DNA from: Corella eumyota
Lineage: Eukaryota > Chordata > Ascidiacea > Phlebobranchia > Corellidae
NCBI GenBank assembly: GCA_963082875.1
Contig: OY720098.1
Coordinates: 20,150,001 to 20,214,000 of the forward strand
Direction of reading: 5' to 3'
DNA length: 64,000 nt
Position numbers and translations under genes: made by a program. Shown piece after piece: positions 33,715 through 51,860 of this stretch (position 1 is the stretch's first letter; each line of letters starts with the position of its first letter). The notes beneath the pieces are model-generated. The model made no database searches. It saw only the letters and a list, made by a program, of their open reading frames with translations, and was not told the DNA's origin.

Positions 33715-36700
33715 ATGTCTTTAACGAAAATAAACGGGGATTTAGAAGGAACAATATACAAGTGGACTAACTACTGGGGGGGTATGGAAATAAATTTATT
33801 AAATTTTTATTAAAAATAATTGCAATTAATTAAAGTTTAATAATAACTTTTTAAAATTAAAAGTTTGGTTAATGCTTTCCTAAAAAAGCCTAATGTATAA
33901 TATAGATTTTGGTATTTGATTTTTTTAATTTTTTAAATGTATAATATATATAAATTTACATTGAAAAGTTGTATCTAAGTAACTATTTAGTTTGAATGTT
34001 GGCCGTATGGCTAATGCCTAATGTTAAAATCTCTTTTTATTACAATAGCACTATGGGTGTCATTGATTATATGTTGTTGACTTCATATAATAATCTCTTT
34101 AGAAAACCTTTAATTGACATTCAAATGCCATTCATTTCATTAAAACTACCCAGGATACTAACTCAACCATAAACCATACCACATTGTTATATCTAGTTTT
34201 AAGTAGAATTGATTTTACTAATTAAAATCTTGATTTTAAGGTTGGCAGCCTCGGTGGTTGATCCTACAAGAAGGAATATTATCTTATTATAACAGCGCTG
34301 ATGAAGTAGAAAAGGGATGTAGAGCTTCAATTAAAATATCTGCAAGTGATATTGTTGGTTAGTTAAGTTAATTTTGGTCAAATAAGGTTTAAATATAAAT
34401 GTATGTGCATGCTTAAAGGTTATGCTTACAGTTTTGTTAGAATCGTTTGGCTCTACTTTAAGTACTGAAAATGAAACCTTTTTTAACATATTTGCATAAA
34501 CAAGCATAAATATTTCTAAAAAATCAATGTTTTGTATACGTGGTTATGTGTATCAGTGCATGGTGTACACTAATGCTTAAGAGTTTTATATAGTGATATT
34601 ATTCTTAATACTGAACTAGAATATTGGTATAAAATACACATCTGCTTAGTGTAACCATTTTATTTAGAACCATATGTTTTTCTTTGTATTTATATTCTCT
34701 ATCTACTCAATAATAAGCAAATTTTTACATATTTACAAACAAAACAAAATTTGTTTTTAAAATTTATTTTAATGTAATAAAAACCCTTTTTTTTCCAGCT
34801 TACCCAAATGACAACACAAGGTTTGATATAGTTGTCCACAATGAGCAGAGGTGGTACCTGAAGTGTAACAACCCGGCTGAGAGACAAGCTTGGTTGATTA
34901 GTTTAGGAACCTCTAAGGCTGGAAGTGATAATGATAAGATTACTAAAAGTGAACAAGGTATTATAATGATTGTACTTATATTATAATGATTTATTTTTTT
35001 TAATGAACGACTATTGTCTAAGAATTGTTTTGATTTTTATTTAATTCATTAATTCTTGATGTGAGAAGGTCGACTTTAAAGTAACAGTTAGGTTTACCTT
35101 AAACCAGTCTGAAGTTGACTTTGACAGTTTGAGATAGTTTTGATTATTATTGCCTGGTAATAAATCTGCTGCTTACTCAAAAGGTTTGGCAGAAGTTCTT
35201 TTATATCACAGTTAGGTCTGTAAGCAGCAGGAATCGAACAAAAAACCTCACTTAACTTTGTGTGTAATTTTGTGTAATTTGGAAATTTTGTACCAATAAT
35301 TTAACTGTTTCAGACTCTCACAATGCTCACAATGAGTTAAAAGCTTGCATGAGTGAAGTGAGATTGTTTTGTGACCTGTTGGTTCAACAAAGTGTTAATG
35401 TTAAAGAAGAAACTCAGAAAGATAAACCAGATTTAAAGGTAATCTTTAACTTTATTATTTACTAATTAACAAACTTTTAAAGGTGAAATATTTATGTTTT
35501 AAAAATTTTATGAAGTCTAAGCTGTATACAGTAATAAAAACATAAAATAATAAAATAATTTAAAGTGTTTTTATACTCATTATTAGGGATGGGCCAATCA
35601 AATCCGAGTCCGAGTACTCGGCCCGAGTATTAAGCATATTTTAATACTCGTGCTCGTCGAGCATTTTTTAGTACTCGGACGCCGAGTAATAATTTGTCAT
35701 TTAAGATCGTATACGATTTACTAAACATAAAAAACACGAGGTTTGCCTTTTTCTAATAATCTATAATCTACTCTCAATTATATTACGTTATTTAAGCAAC
35801 AATTGCGCAACTAATATACTTTTTTTTACTAAATTTTACGCATAATAAATTTGAGACTTAAACATTTTCGTTTGGACTTAAAATGATATTGCTATCAGCG
35901 GTAAGTAGTTTTGCCAACGTTAAACCTTTTATAATCCATAAATACGTGTTTTTTGGCAAATTTTGCAGTTTTAAAATTATGCGGGAAAGATTCTCGTGAA
36001 CAGTTATATACGTTTAAATGACGTCATAACCGAGTACTCGGACTCGGCCGAGTATCGCGACAAAATACTCGGGCTCGTCGAATCCGAGTAATTTGGATTT
36101 CAGCCCATCCCTACTATATTTGAATTTGTTTATGTTTACCTATTCGGTAACTTTTGTTTTATAAAACTTTTCTTTGAAATCATAATAAATAAAAATAACA
36201 TAAAACCTTTTTTTCCAAAAATGACAAATTTCAATTTTAATTTATTTGATTTGTTTAAAATATTTTAGAAATTATCAGACTCTTCCGCCTTACTATCCAC
36301 AACTTGTGACACTTTTCTTGCTACCTTGGGTCGTTGTCTTGACCTTTCTGAGACGACCTTTGACCTTCCAGCACCACCGGGTCATATGTTAATGAGTATG
36401 AGGTCACTTTCCCATGACAACGAACAAGCAGCGTTGCCGAGAAGAAAAATTAAACACAAAAAGGTTTGTAATAAAAATTCAAAAATATATTAAAAAAAAT
36501 AATAAATTAAACTTAAAATAGCGCCACCCAAGAAGCATGGGTCCCACCCCTCCCCTGACCCCCTCAGCCACCCCTATTATGTTTGAATCACCCCTGCGAA
36601 CCCCCTATGAGGACAAAACTACAAATAACGAGGATAAAGTCATACATATGTCGGAGACATCTTCGCTCAACAGTTTAAATCCTGAAACAAGTGATTCCAT

Positions 36701-39085
36701 AAACAACAATGCTAACACAGACAATACAAAGACCATGAAAAACAATGTGGCTTATGGTGGTGACAATGTTAAAACAATGAAACAATTGAACAACAATGGG
36801 ACTAACAATGTGAAAAAGAACAATGCAAGTAACAATGTGGATACAATGGAAAATGACGATGAAGAAACTTTGTTGTCCTTCTTCAGTGGGATGTTACACA
36901 GGTAAAAAAAAAAAAAAAAAGAGTAAATTTTTAAAACTTTTTTTCTATTGCTTGCTATTATAACAAGCCCCCTAAATTTTGTTTTCCTATTTGTGTTATT
37001 TTTCTGGTTTAATACATATATAGTGGAGCCTTGACGATATGTTTGTGTCCAATTTATAGATCTACAATGTAAATAAAACTGCCATTTGTGGTGTGCAGGT
37101 AAATTGTTACAGGGAAATGTTATTTGAAAGTTGTTACAAAATTAAAATGCAGATTATAAAGAGTTTTTAAGAAATTTTTTTTTCTAAACATATTTTAAAA
37201 AGTAATTAAAGTAATCTATGCATGCCTTAATGTAAAACAATCTTCTAAATTTTCTTTTTAAGTATTTCATTTTTTTCCTAGTTTTTCGGACATTGTTTTA
37301 GAGGAAGACGGAGGAATCTCAACTTTGTCGTTTCTCTCTGCATGTGAAGGGATAATCCCCTTTCTTGATACCATTGGGTCAAAAGCTTTTGCTCCAGTTA
37401 AAATGGACTTTATGGGAAATATATCGGTGGGTTGTTAAAGAAATAAAAATTTATAAAAATGTCTTTAAACTTTAAGCAAAATGGTGAAATTAGGTAAAAA
37501 TCTAGTTTTTAGAATAATTTTTTGAGTTATTTTAAACATTTTTTTAAATTGTAGAATAATTTTTTTTTCAGAAAATCCGCACAAAACATTCTTCTAACCC
37601 GACCCAGTTTCGTAAACTACAAGATATTCTCCATCAGGAGGTTGTGACCTCTACAACCAAGGTCAGGAACTCTGCAACAGACGCCCTCATGTGGTTAAAA
37701 CGTGGGTTGAGATTTATTCAAAAATTTCTTGTGATTTTCAAGAATGGAGAAAGAAATCTAACAACAGCACTTAGTAAGTTTTAAACGTAATTTAAAGATT
37801 TCAAGTTTAAAAATTTTTATTATTTTTAAGTCAATTGCCAACACCCTGGGCTGCATTTTATTATCATAACTTGGTTGCAATTTTAAACTACTGTAGGCAT
37901 GTGGTCATTTACTTGTGTACCACAAATAGTAGTTTTTATATTTCTAAAGACCTTTATATTGGACATAAATGCTTAGTATTTTGTTCACCAAGATTTATCA
38001 TATACATTTTTACATAGATAGTAATGTTTTATAGGTATAGTTATTATAATTGTCTTTAAAGGATACTGTAAATACAACATGTTAAACTAATTGTTCAACT
38101 AATTAATAATTGATGTTCAGATAAATCATACACAGATACACTTAAGCCTTTTCATGGCTGGGTAGTCAAAGGAATTTTCGCGGTAAGTTTTGTTAAATAT
38201 TTACTCTTGAGTGCTTTTAAATTATTTTTAAACACTTTCTAAAAAAAATAAATTCAATATTACTATGATTTTATAAAAACACTCCATCAATTAATATCAG
38301 ACTTTCAATATATATTTTTTTAATATTTATTTATCCTCAAAGTGGGACACTTTTTTGACCTAAACATAGAGTAACGTCAGTTACCCCAACCCAGTCTTGA
38401 GTTGCTTTTGGCAGTTTGGGATATTATTAAATATAATTGCCCATAATTACCCTGTTGATTAAGTGTACTCTAGTGTTATTAAGTGTATTAAATATTGAAT
38501 GTAATTATGTTAAGCTTGCTGTTAAAGCTGCTCCATATCCGAATGATTTTATTCGGGCGCTTGCAACAACACCCGACACTGCTGATGATAAAAGGTAAAT
38601 ATTTCATGTTTTGTATAAGTTATATTTAAAAACCATATGTTTGGTGTGATGATCTATATTTTTAAAGTTGTGTGTTGTGAAAAATATTGTGATTTGTTAT
38701 CAATCTTTGGTATGCCTTTACTTTTAAGGGATTTTTTTTAAATCTAAGCTTGTTCTAAAGTGTAAAGTTTTTCTTTTAATTTTTACCAAAAAGTGAATAT
38801 AGCTTAAAATACATAGAGAATTAAAGATTTGTATGTTAAATCTTTGTTTAACAATAAAATATTTAATTCTAATTGTAACAAGTATATAAAGTTAAGAAAA
38901 GGTGAATTGTTACCTCTAGCAGTTTTTTCTACAATGAAAAAGTTTTAATACAATTTATTTATTCCAGGTTTTATGCAATATTAATACAAGATATTGACCA
39001 ATATGTAACAGCCATGGATGTTGTTCTCAATATATTGGACAATTATTATGAAAAACATAATTTGGAATCAAATGCAGTTGTGTAA
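33715..39085 (+). CDS. PLEKHA8: FAPP2-type PH and glycolipid-transfer protein (frame break in exon 9)
   Basis: Golgi protein binding PI4P and ARF1 through its PH domain and moving glucosylceramide through its GLTP domain. Eleven exons: 33715-33781, 34241-34357, 34799-34957, 35314-35438, 36269-36463, 36522-36901, 37282-37426, 37572-37773, 38120-38182, 38515-38594, 38968-39085; about 549 residues (human FAPP2, 519). PH domain about 1-95 ([17 protein letters not shown]). A linker with an Asn/Thr-rich stretch ([17 protein letters not shown]) is encoded by exon 6. GLTP domain about 348-549 with the headgroup residues Asp, Asn and Lys in [12 protein letters not shown], Trp in MWLKRGL, and His in FHGW. 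In exon 9 a run of four G (38159-38162) gives one base too many: FHGW and the following VVKGIFA lie in different frames. All other junctions keep phase. The extra base is either a sequencing error or a real lesion. Confidence 0.92.
35040..35256 (-). repeat. SINE family A, old reverse copy in PLEKHA8 intron 3
   Basis: Recognisable by CTTGATGTGAGAAGGTCGAC, ACCAGTCTGAAGTTGAC and GCAGCAGGAATCGAAC (complement of the B box). Strongly diverged. Confidence 0.65.
35584..36113. mobile_element. hAT-like non-autonomous DNA transposon (MITE) in PLEKHA8 intron 4
   Basis: Inverted ends TAGGGATGGGC (35584) and GCCCATCCCTA (ending 36113) bound 530 bp. TAGGGATGGGC-type ends are typical of hAT elements. Just inside both ends lie many copies of CGAGTACTCGG and related CCGAGT words, a subterminal repeat array of the kind bound by hAT transposases. 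No transposase frame is present. An 8-bp target duplication is not clear: flanks TCATTATT and ACTATATT match only partly. The interior carries one TGACGTCA. Confidence 0.78.
38310..38470 (-). repeat. SINE family A, truncated reverse copy in PLEKHA8 intron 9
   Basis: TTTATTTATCCTCAAAGTGGG at the start, CCCCAACCCAGTCTTGAGTTGC in the body, and GTTGATTAAGTG where it breaks off. The tRNA-related half is missing. Confidence 0.8.
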
Positions 39086-41158
39086 ACTATAAATTTTGCA
39101 TCTTTTTTACTTTTATATTTATTATAAACAAATTCTACACATCAATTACACAAGAATTGTCCTAAATGTTATTTTAAAATGATACTTAAAAATAATTAAA
39201 ACAATTTAAAAAAAACAAATTAGTTATATTTTTTTTACCAAATGTCTTACTAAAATCTCTTTTGTTAGTAGTTTATAATATAGGTGCTAGATTGTATTTT
39301 TAGCATAAAATAAATGTTATTATAACTATAAACCTTATGTTAATATTTTTAATATATTTTCAAAACGTTGGCCATAAGCAATATATACTGAGGTGGCTTA
39401 AGTGGTGTAAATTATATTTTTTGTCGTAATACTGTTGCAATTATTTATAGTTACTATAATATTTAAATCCTAGATTGCCTTAGATTTTGTAAAATGCACT
39501 TGGTTTTACAATTTTGAAGCATTGTTAACTAACTAACTATACAACTAACAAATTATTTTCAATTTTTTGAGGGTTAAAAAATTTGAAAATTACAATAATA
39601 AGAATATTTATTTATTATTTAACCACTGTTTAAAACTTTCACAATCTCTATATTTATATTTACCTACACACATATAACAAAACTTTTATTTTTCTTCAAA
39701 AATTTGTAAGAAATATGATCTGATAAGTAACTGTTATAAGGCCCAATATACTGTGGGATATTGAAAACTTTTAATAGTAAAAAAATATTAATTTGCAAAA
39801 AATATTCAAATATGTATTTTAAATTTTTTCTGGTAAAGTTATGCATTAAGTTATTTAATATTATTTCTTCTATAAAAACAAGTAAAGTAATAATTTATAG
39901 ATTAACAAAAAAATTTGCTTAAAAGATATAATTTTTGTAAAAGAGGTAGTAGAAATATTTGTACAATTGTTTTGATATAAATATTTAGTTAAACAATCTT
40001 AAATTATAAGTGCTGTAGTTTTTTTTGCACGTTTTATTTATGTTTTGTGCAATTTTAAGTTGGTTTATTGTTCATATAATATCGTATTATATAGTTTAAA
40101 TATATAGATCATTATACAATATAATCTTTGTATTTTTACAGATTATAATTAAATAGAAAATAAATATGTAAAAATAGGTTTTTAAATGGATTAGAAAAAG
40201 TTTAAGAAACGAATTGTAAGTATTTAAAACTAATATTGCAATTTTTAAATAAAACATTATTGTCTTAAGGTTTTAAAAAGTAAGTCACAATATTAGTCGA
40301 AAAATTTATGATAACAAAATAGATTTTAGGTTTTGTTACATGAAGTAATACAGAAGTAACTTAATATTATAAAATAGATCATATTTTGTGACATTATGAT
40401 CCTTTGTTTAGTAAATAAACAATCATTTTTAACAAAGAATGTTTTGGCTTCAAATATTTGAAGTACCATTGCTATATACTTATCTATTTGAAGTACTTTT
40501 ATTTTAAACTAAGCTTGTTATAGTAGATGTTTATACCTAATAAGTTATGCTGTATAAAATATCTATTTAAAATTAAGTAATTTTATATCTTGAATTTGTA
40601 TAAAATCTAATATTTGAAATTGTATAATTTGGCCGATAATATTTTAAACTTGTACAACTTGAGACTGGGTTGGGGTAATATCATGAGGTCAATAATATCT
40701 TAAACTTGTACAACTTGAGATTGGTTTAGGGTAATACCCAAAGGTCAATAATATCTTGAACTTGGGACTGGGTTTGGGTAATATCTTAAAGTCATTATTA
40801 TTCCAACTTACACCATTAAAACTGGTTCTTAAAAATTCTTTATTTAAAAAAGACAACTACTTATATTTAACCAATACTTTAATCTCTAAAATGCAAACAA
40901 CATAAAAAGTGCAATATTAGATCTCAATAACAAAAGTCAAATTAGAAATTTGTAGTAAATATGGCACCATAAAAATAACATAATATGAAGTAACTAATAG
41001 TTTTGAGGAACTAATGTAACCTATTTTAAAACTGTAAATATATTTTTACCAATTTTAAAATAGGTTAGAAAGTATTCGATTTGATAATATGGAATAATAT
41101 TAGTAACATTTATATACATAAAAACGTTGACACAAAAACATGGAAAATATAAGAAAGT
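39086..41158. other. convergent intergenic region (PLEKHA8 / CFAP77)
   Basis: About 2 kb of AT-rich DNA holding the 3' ends of two convergent genes. Only one structured element is visible, a short tandem array at 40635-40800. AATAAA at 39309-39314 is a possible PLEKHA8 polyadenylation signal. No coding signal. Confidence 0.55.
40635..40800 (+). repeat. three-unit tandem repeat derived from the SINE A body
   Basis: Three successive units of about 57, 56 and 47 bp, each with ATAATAT(C/T)TT(A/G)AACTTG followed by GA(C/T)TGG(G/T)TT(T/G)GGGTAAT. The second half matches the SINE A segment GAGACTGGGTCGGGGTAAC, so a SINE fragment appears to have been amplified in tandem. Confidence 0.7.
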
Positions 41159-43289
41159 TTAACTTTTTGCTGCCTCATATATTCCATGACCAAATACTCC
41201 AGTTCTTGATGTGGCATCGGTCTGATGATGTTTAAAAGCTGAGATTCGTTTCTCTGGAGATCTGAATGTTTCTAAGTGAGCTGCAGTCTGTAAGGAAGAA
41301 TGTAAGTTCAGCTTTTGTTACACTTATTTGTAAGCTTAAACAATATGTAAAATCTTTTATAATTTTGATTGTTTATAGCATTACTTACCTGACTAAACCT
41401 GGGCATCTGCCATAATGGTGGGTCCTCAACTTGAGGTTGATATTTTCTTAACAATGAAGCTCTTGTTTCATAAATTCGACCATCCAACTTTTTCTAGAGA
41501 CGAAAATTTGAGATATATATTTCAAATATTCAGTTAATGTTACTGCAGTGCGTATAGCGGTCAAACACTATGATTCATTACATAAGGTACTGGGTTTCAT
41601 CGTCACAGCTCTTAAGCTGTAGCACCCCTAAATAAGGCGCTATAAACTGGACAAATTTCTGCTTAACCAACCATTTTTAGCAGCTTATAATGATTGGGTA
41701 ACTATAATCTTTAATATCCCAAACTTGCCATGTCAAATCAAGATTGGGTCGGGATAACTGATGTTACTCTATGTTCAGGCTGTAAAGTTAACCTTTTCAC
41801 ATTGAAAATAAATAAATATAAAAAAAAGTATATATTTAATTTTTAAAAAAACTGTCAATTTTAAATAAATTTTACCGACCTGTTGAACAGTTCTTGCCTG
41901 TCTTGCTAACTCTGCCTCTCTTCTATTCGACAACCACTTATCCTGATACTTGTGTTCTAGGAGGTCAAATACTGGGGTTGAAGGTCGCGTGCTGATGCCA
42001 AAGGTCATGTCGGGTGGAATTCGACGAGTCATGATCTTCTTTTTGTCATCTTCAGTGACTCGGCGTCGAACGTCATTAGTTGCACGATATTGTGAATGTT
42101 CCTAGAATATTAAAAAATTGAATTAAGGTAATTCCTTTTTAAATTTTCTTTGGTGAAGTTGGCCATCATCTTAAAAGACTTCCGTTAGCAAAGAGTTTTA
42201 AAAACTCTCCTCTACCTTTTTCAATAATTAATATTTACAGATTTATAAACAAAATAACGTGAACAAATTGTGGCATGGAATAAAAAAAATAACCAAAGTT
42301 GTCTTTAAGAAAGATTTATAAAATTTCTTTTAGTTAAGAGTTTTTTAAACTTACTTTTGGCACCCCTAATATTATTAAAATACAATTTATTAAACAAATA
42401 TTACCACATAGTCAAAAATATGAAAAATATTGCAAACATATTAATACAGGAGGGAAAAATAAAAACATTTAATTGTTAAGTTTGCATTCTAACAATAAGA
42501 AACAGCAAATTTATTGTTTCCTTTACTAAGATTTAAAAATTTATTTTTTCCTTTACTTTGTTCCTAAATTTGTTTTTTCCTTTACTAAAATTTAAAGCTT
42601 GGTCAAAAAAAATACAAACATTAAGTTTGCATTTTTACACTGACTAACAGCTCATTTATTTTTCTTTATATAAGTATTATATAATTTAAATTTCTTACTT
42701 TTGATGAAACCAATCCGCATGAAACAGCTCCCTTGTTAAGGGCAACAAAGTCTCGCTGTAAGGGTTTCTCCCTTCTTCTGTGAATAGGAATAGGTTCTCG
42801 GGTTATCATCGCTTCAGCAGCACCCCCATCCAGTGATAAATTTGGTCGACCATAAATAAAATTTTCGCTTGGAAGGGTGAAGCATCTTCGAAGAGGTCTA
42901 CCCAATTCTGACTATAATGTGAAAAAATTTATTTTTAAATTAATTAATTTGGCAACATTAAAAGTTAAAGATGAGAATATATTTAAAAACGTTTTAAATA
43001 GTTTAGTTTTGGAATATCTAGACTCAGACTTTATGCTTAGCTAATATTTCATGCTCATAAAAACTCAAATTTTCAAGAAAAATTGCTTTTAAATTATGGT
43101 TTTGCAAACATATAAAATTATTGTTTAGATTTAAAAAAAATATTGAGAAATAACTTGACTTTAAGTACGGTAGTTTCTAACATTCTGTGTTGTTAAAAAT
43201 TTAAAGATCTAAAAAACTTTGTTTACCTTCATTAAAAGCGGGTTATCACCCATAGTGTCCCTAAAAATCCCTAGTCTTGGTTCACTCAT
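41159..43289 (-). CDS. CFAP77: cilia- and flagella-associated protein 77
   Basis: Axonemal microtubule inner protein of the doublet B-tubule in motile cilia and sperm. Five exons, all in phase: 43227-43289, 42699-42911, 42101-41880, 41493-41389, 41287-41159 (descending, minus strand), 243 residues. Family hallmarks in order: MSEPRLGIFRDTMGDNPLLM at the N-terminus, LGRPLRRCFTLP, NFIYG, LDGGAAEA, DFVALNKGAVSCGLV, PDMTFGISTRPSTPVFDLLE with HKYQDKWL, KLDGRIYETRASLLRKYQP, PLWQMPRF and HLETF. All junctions restore frame. It is divergent from SDHA with 565 bp between start codons. The identification rests on remembered vertebrate C9orf171/CFAP77 sequence. Confidence 0.92.
41560..41827 (+). repeat. 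SINE family A in CFAP77 intron 3
   Basis: CTGGGTTTCATCGTCACAGC (degraded B box), AAGCTGTAGCACCCC, AAGATTGGGTCGGGATAACTG and a CACATTGAAAATAAATAAAT-A end. It overlaps an open frame that extends exon 3 of CFAP77 past its donor; that extension is intronic. Confidence 0.78.
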
Positions 43290-43854
43290 CTTTGATTTAG
43301 TGCTAGTCAAGTAATAAAATTACCTAAAAAAAACTTATTATAACTAAAACCTACTAAACCTTACTTTAATTCTGGTTTGTTGACGAGAAATTTATTCTTT
43401 ACAAGGCTTTACTTGTTGGTATAGCAACAAGATTTTGTGACGTATTTTATTGATCATTTTCCATTTTTATTGAGTATTAAAAAGTTTTACAAATTAATTT
43501 AAAAACTTTTTTAAAATGTTTGATTTTAAATTATATTTTTATTATTTAAATAATATATTCTTTTTTTGGTATTTGCTGAAATATTAAATGAATTAGAATT
43601 GTCATATTCAGTTATAACTTTTGTTACATAATTTCAATGTGAACGTGCAAAACTTTTCAAGTTTTTGTTTATTTAAATTAAACTTATGTTTAAATGGAAA
43701 AAACAAGTTAGAAAAAAGAAAAAACTTGAAATACTTATTCAATATCCCACTTAGTTTTTAAAATAAGAATTTAAAGTTTTTAATTTCGGTTATTTTTAAA
43801 TTTTTAGACCTTAACTTTGCTGTAGATTTGTTAAAAGGTCAATAGGTCAAAGTC
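43290..43854. promoter_or_regulatory. divergent promoter region (CFAP77 / SDHA)
   Basis: 565 bp between the two start codons, no repeats, AT-rich. It contains TTGTGACGTATTT at about 43436, a CRE half-site. A shared promoter is inference from spacing. Confidence 0.4.
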
Positions 43855-51116
<7,262 letters not shown>

Positions 51117-51860
51117 ACTACTTTATATATAATGGTATCAAACCATTTCTATTATATGGGCAATCTGAAAATGGGTCTATGTTGTTAATAGGAACAATTT
51201 TGTATCTAAAAATAAGTGATCTGTAACAAAGTTTTCATCATTTTGGGTATTTTAATTCAAAAGTTTTAATTATTCTTTTTTTTTGCGATTTTTGGAAATG
51301 TTTTTTTGAAATATCGTTTTACAGCAAAGTTCAAATGGTTATAGCTTTATGATCATTAATATAGAAACCAGATTAATTTATTTGTTTTAAAAAATTATTG
51401 GGTTTCAATCTTTTTTGCTTTTTGTTTGGTTTAAAAATACATTTATAAGCGATAATCAAGCTATTTATTTACACAAAAAAGCAAGATATAACAAATCCTT
51501 ATAGTTGTTGTACAACGAAAAAAGAAACACACTTTTTTTACACATTTAATTTAGTTCTAAATGTGATATAATTAATAACAAAGTTATCTGATGGAATTTG
51601 TTTACATTCTTTTAACTGAATTTACAGAACATTTTCTGTGAAAGTTGCCTTTGTTAAGGGTGTCTTCAAGATCTACTGTTTTTATTAGATTTTACTGGCT
51701 TTGCTATTGCCTTAAGTTTTTTTCCCGCCATTTTTAACATCACGTGACTAAAACGGCCTGGCGATCTTTAAATTTTCACAAACAGCAAAACCATAAAATA
51801 GTTTAACACTTTTATAGTTTTTTGGCATTTTGCCTTAAAAATTATTTTTTTCTCTGAAAT
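51117..51860. other. convergent 3' region (SDHA / GABA-A alpha)
   Basis: 744 bp with the 3' ends of two convergent genes. No coding signal and no repeat copy. No isolated AATAAA stands out on either strand. Confidence 0.5.

Noticed and set aside
41775-42032. Extension of CFAP77 exon 3 beyond 41880
   Set aside because: The frame reads through a GT donor into intronic SINE sequence; the exon 4 junction is in phase and conserved.
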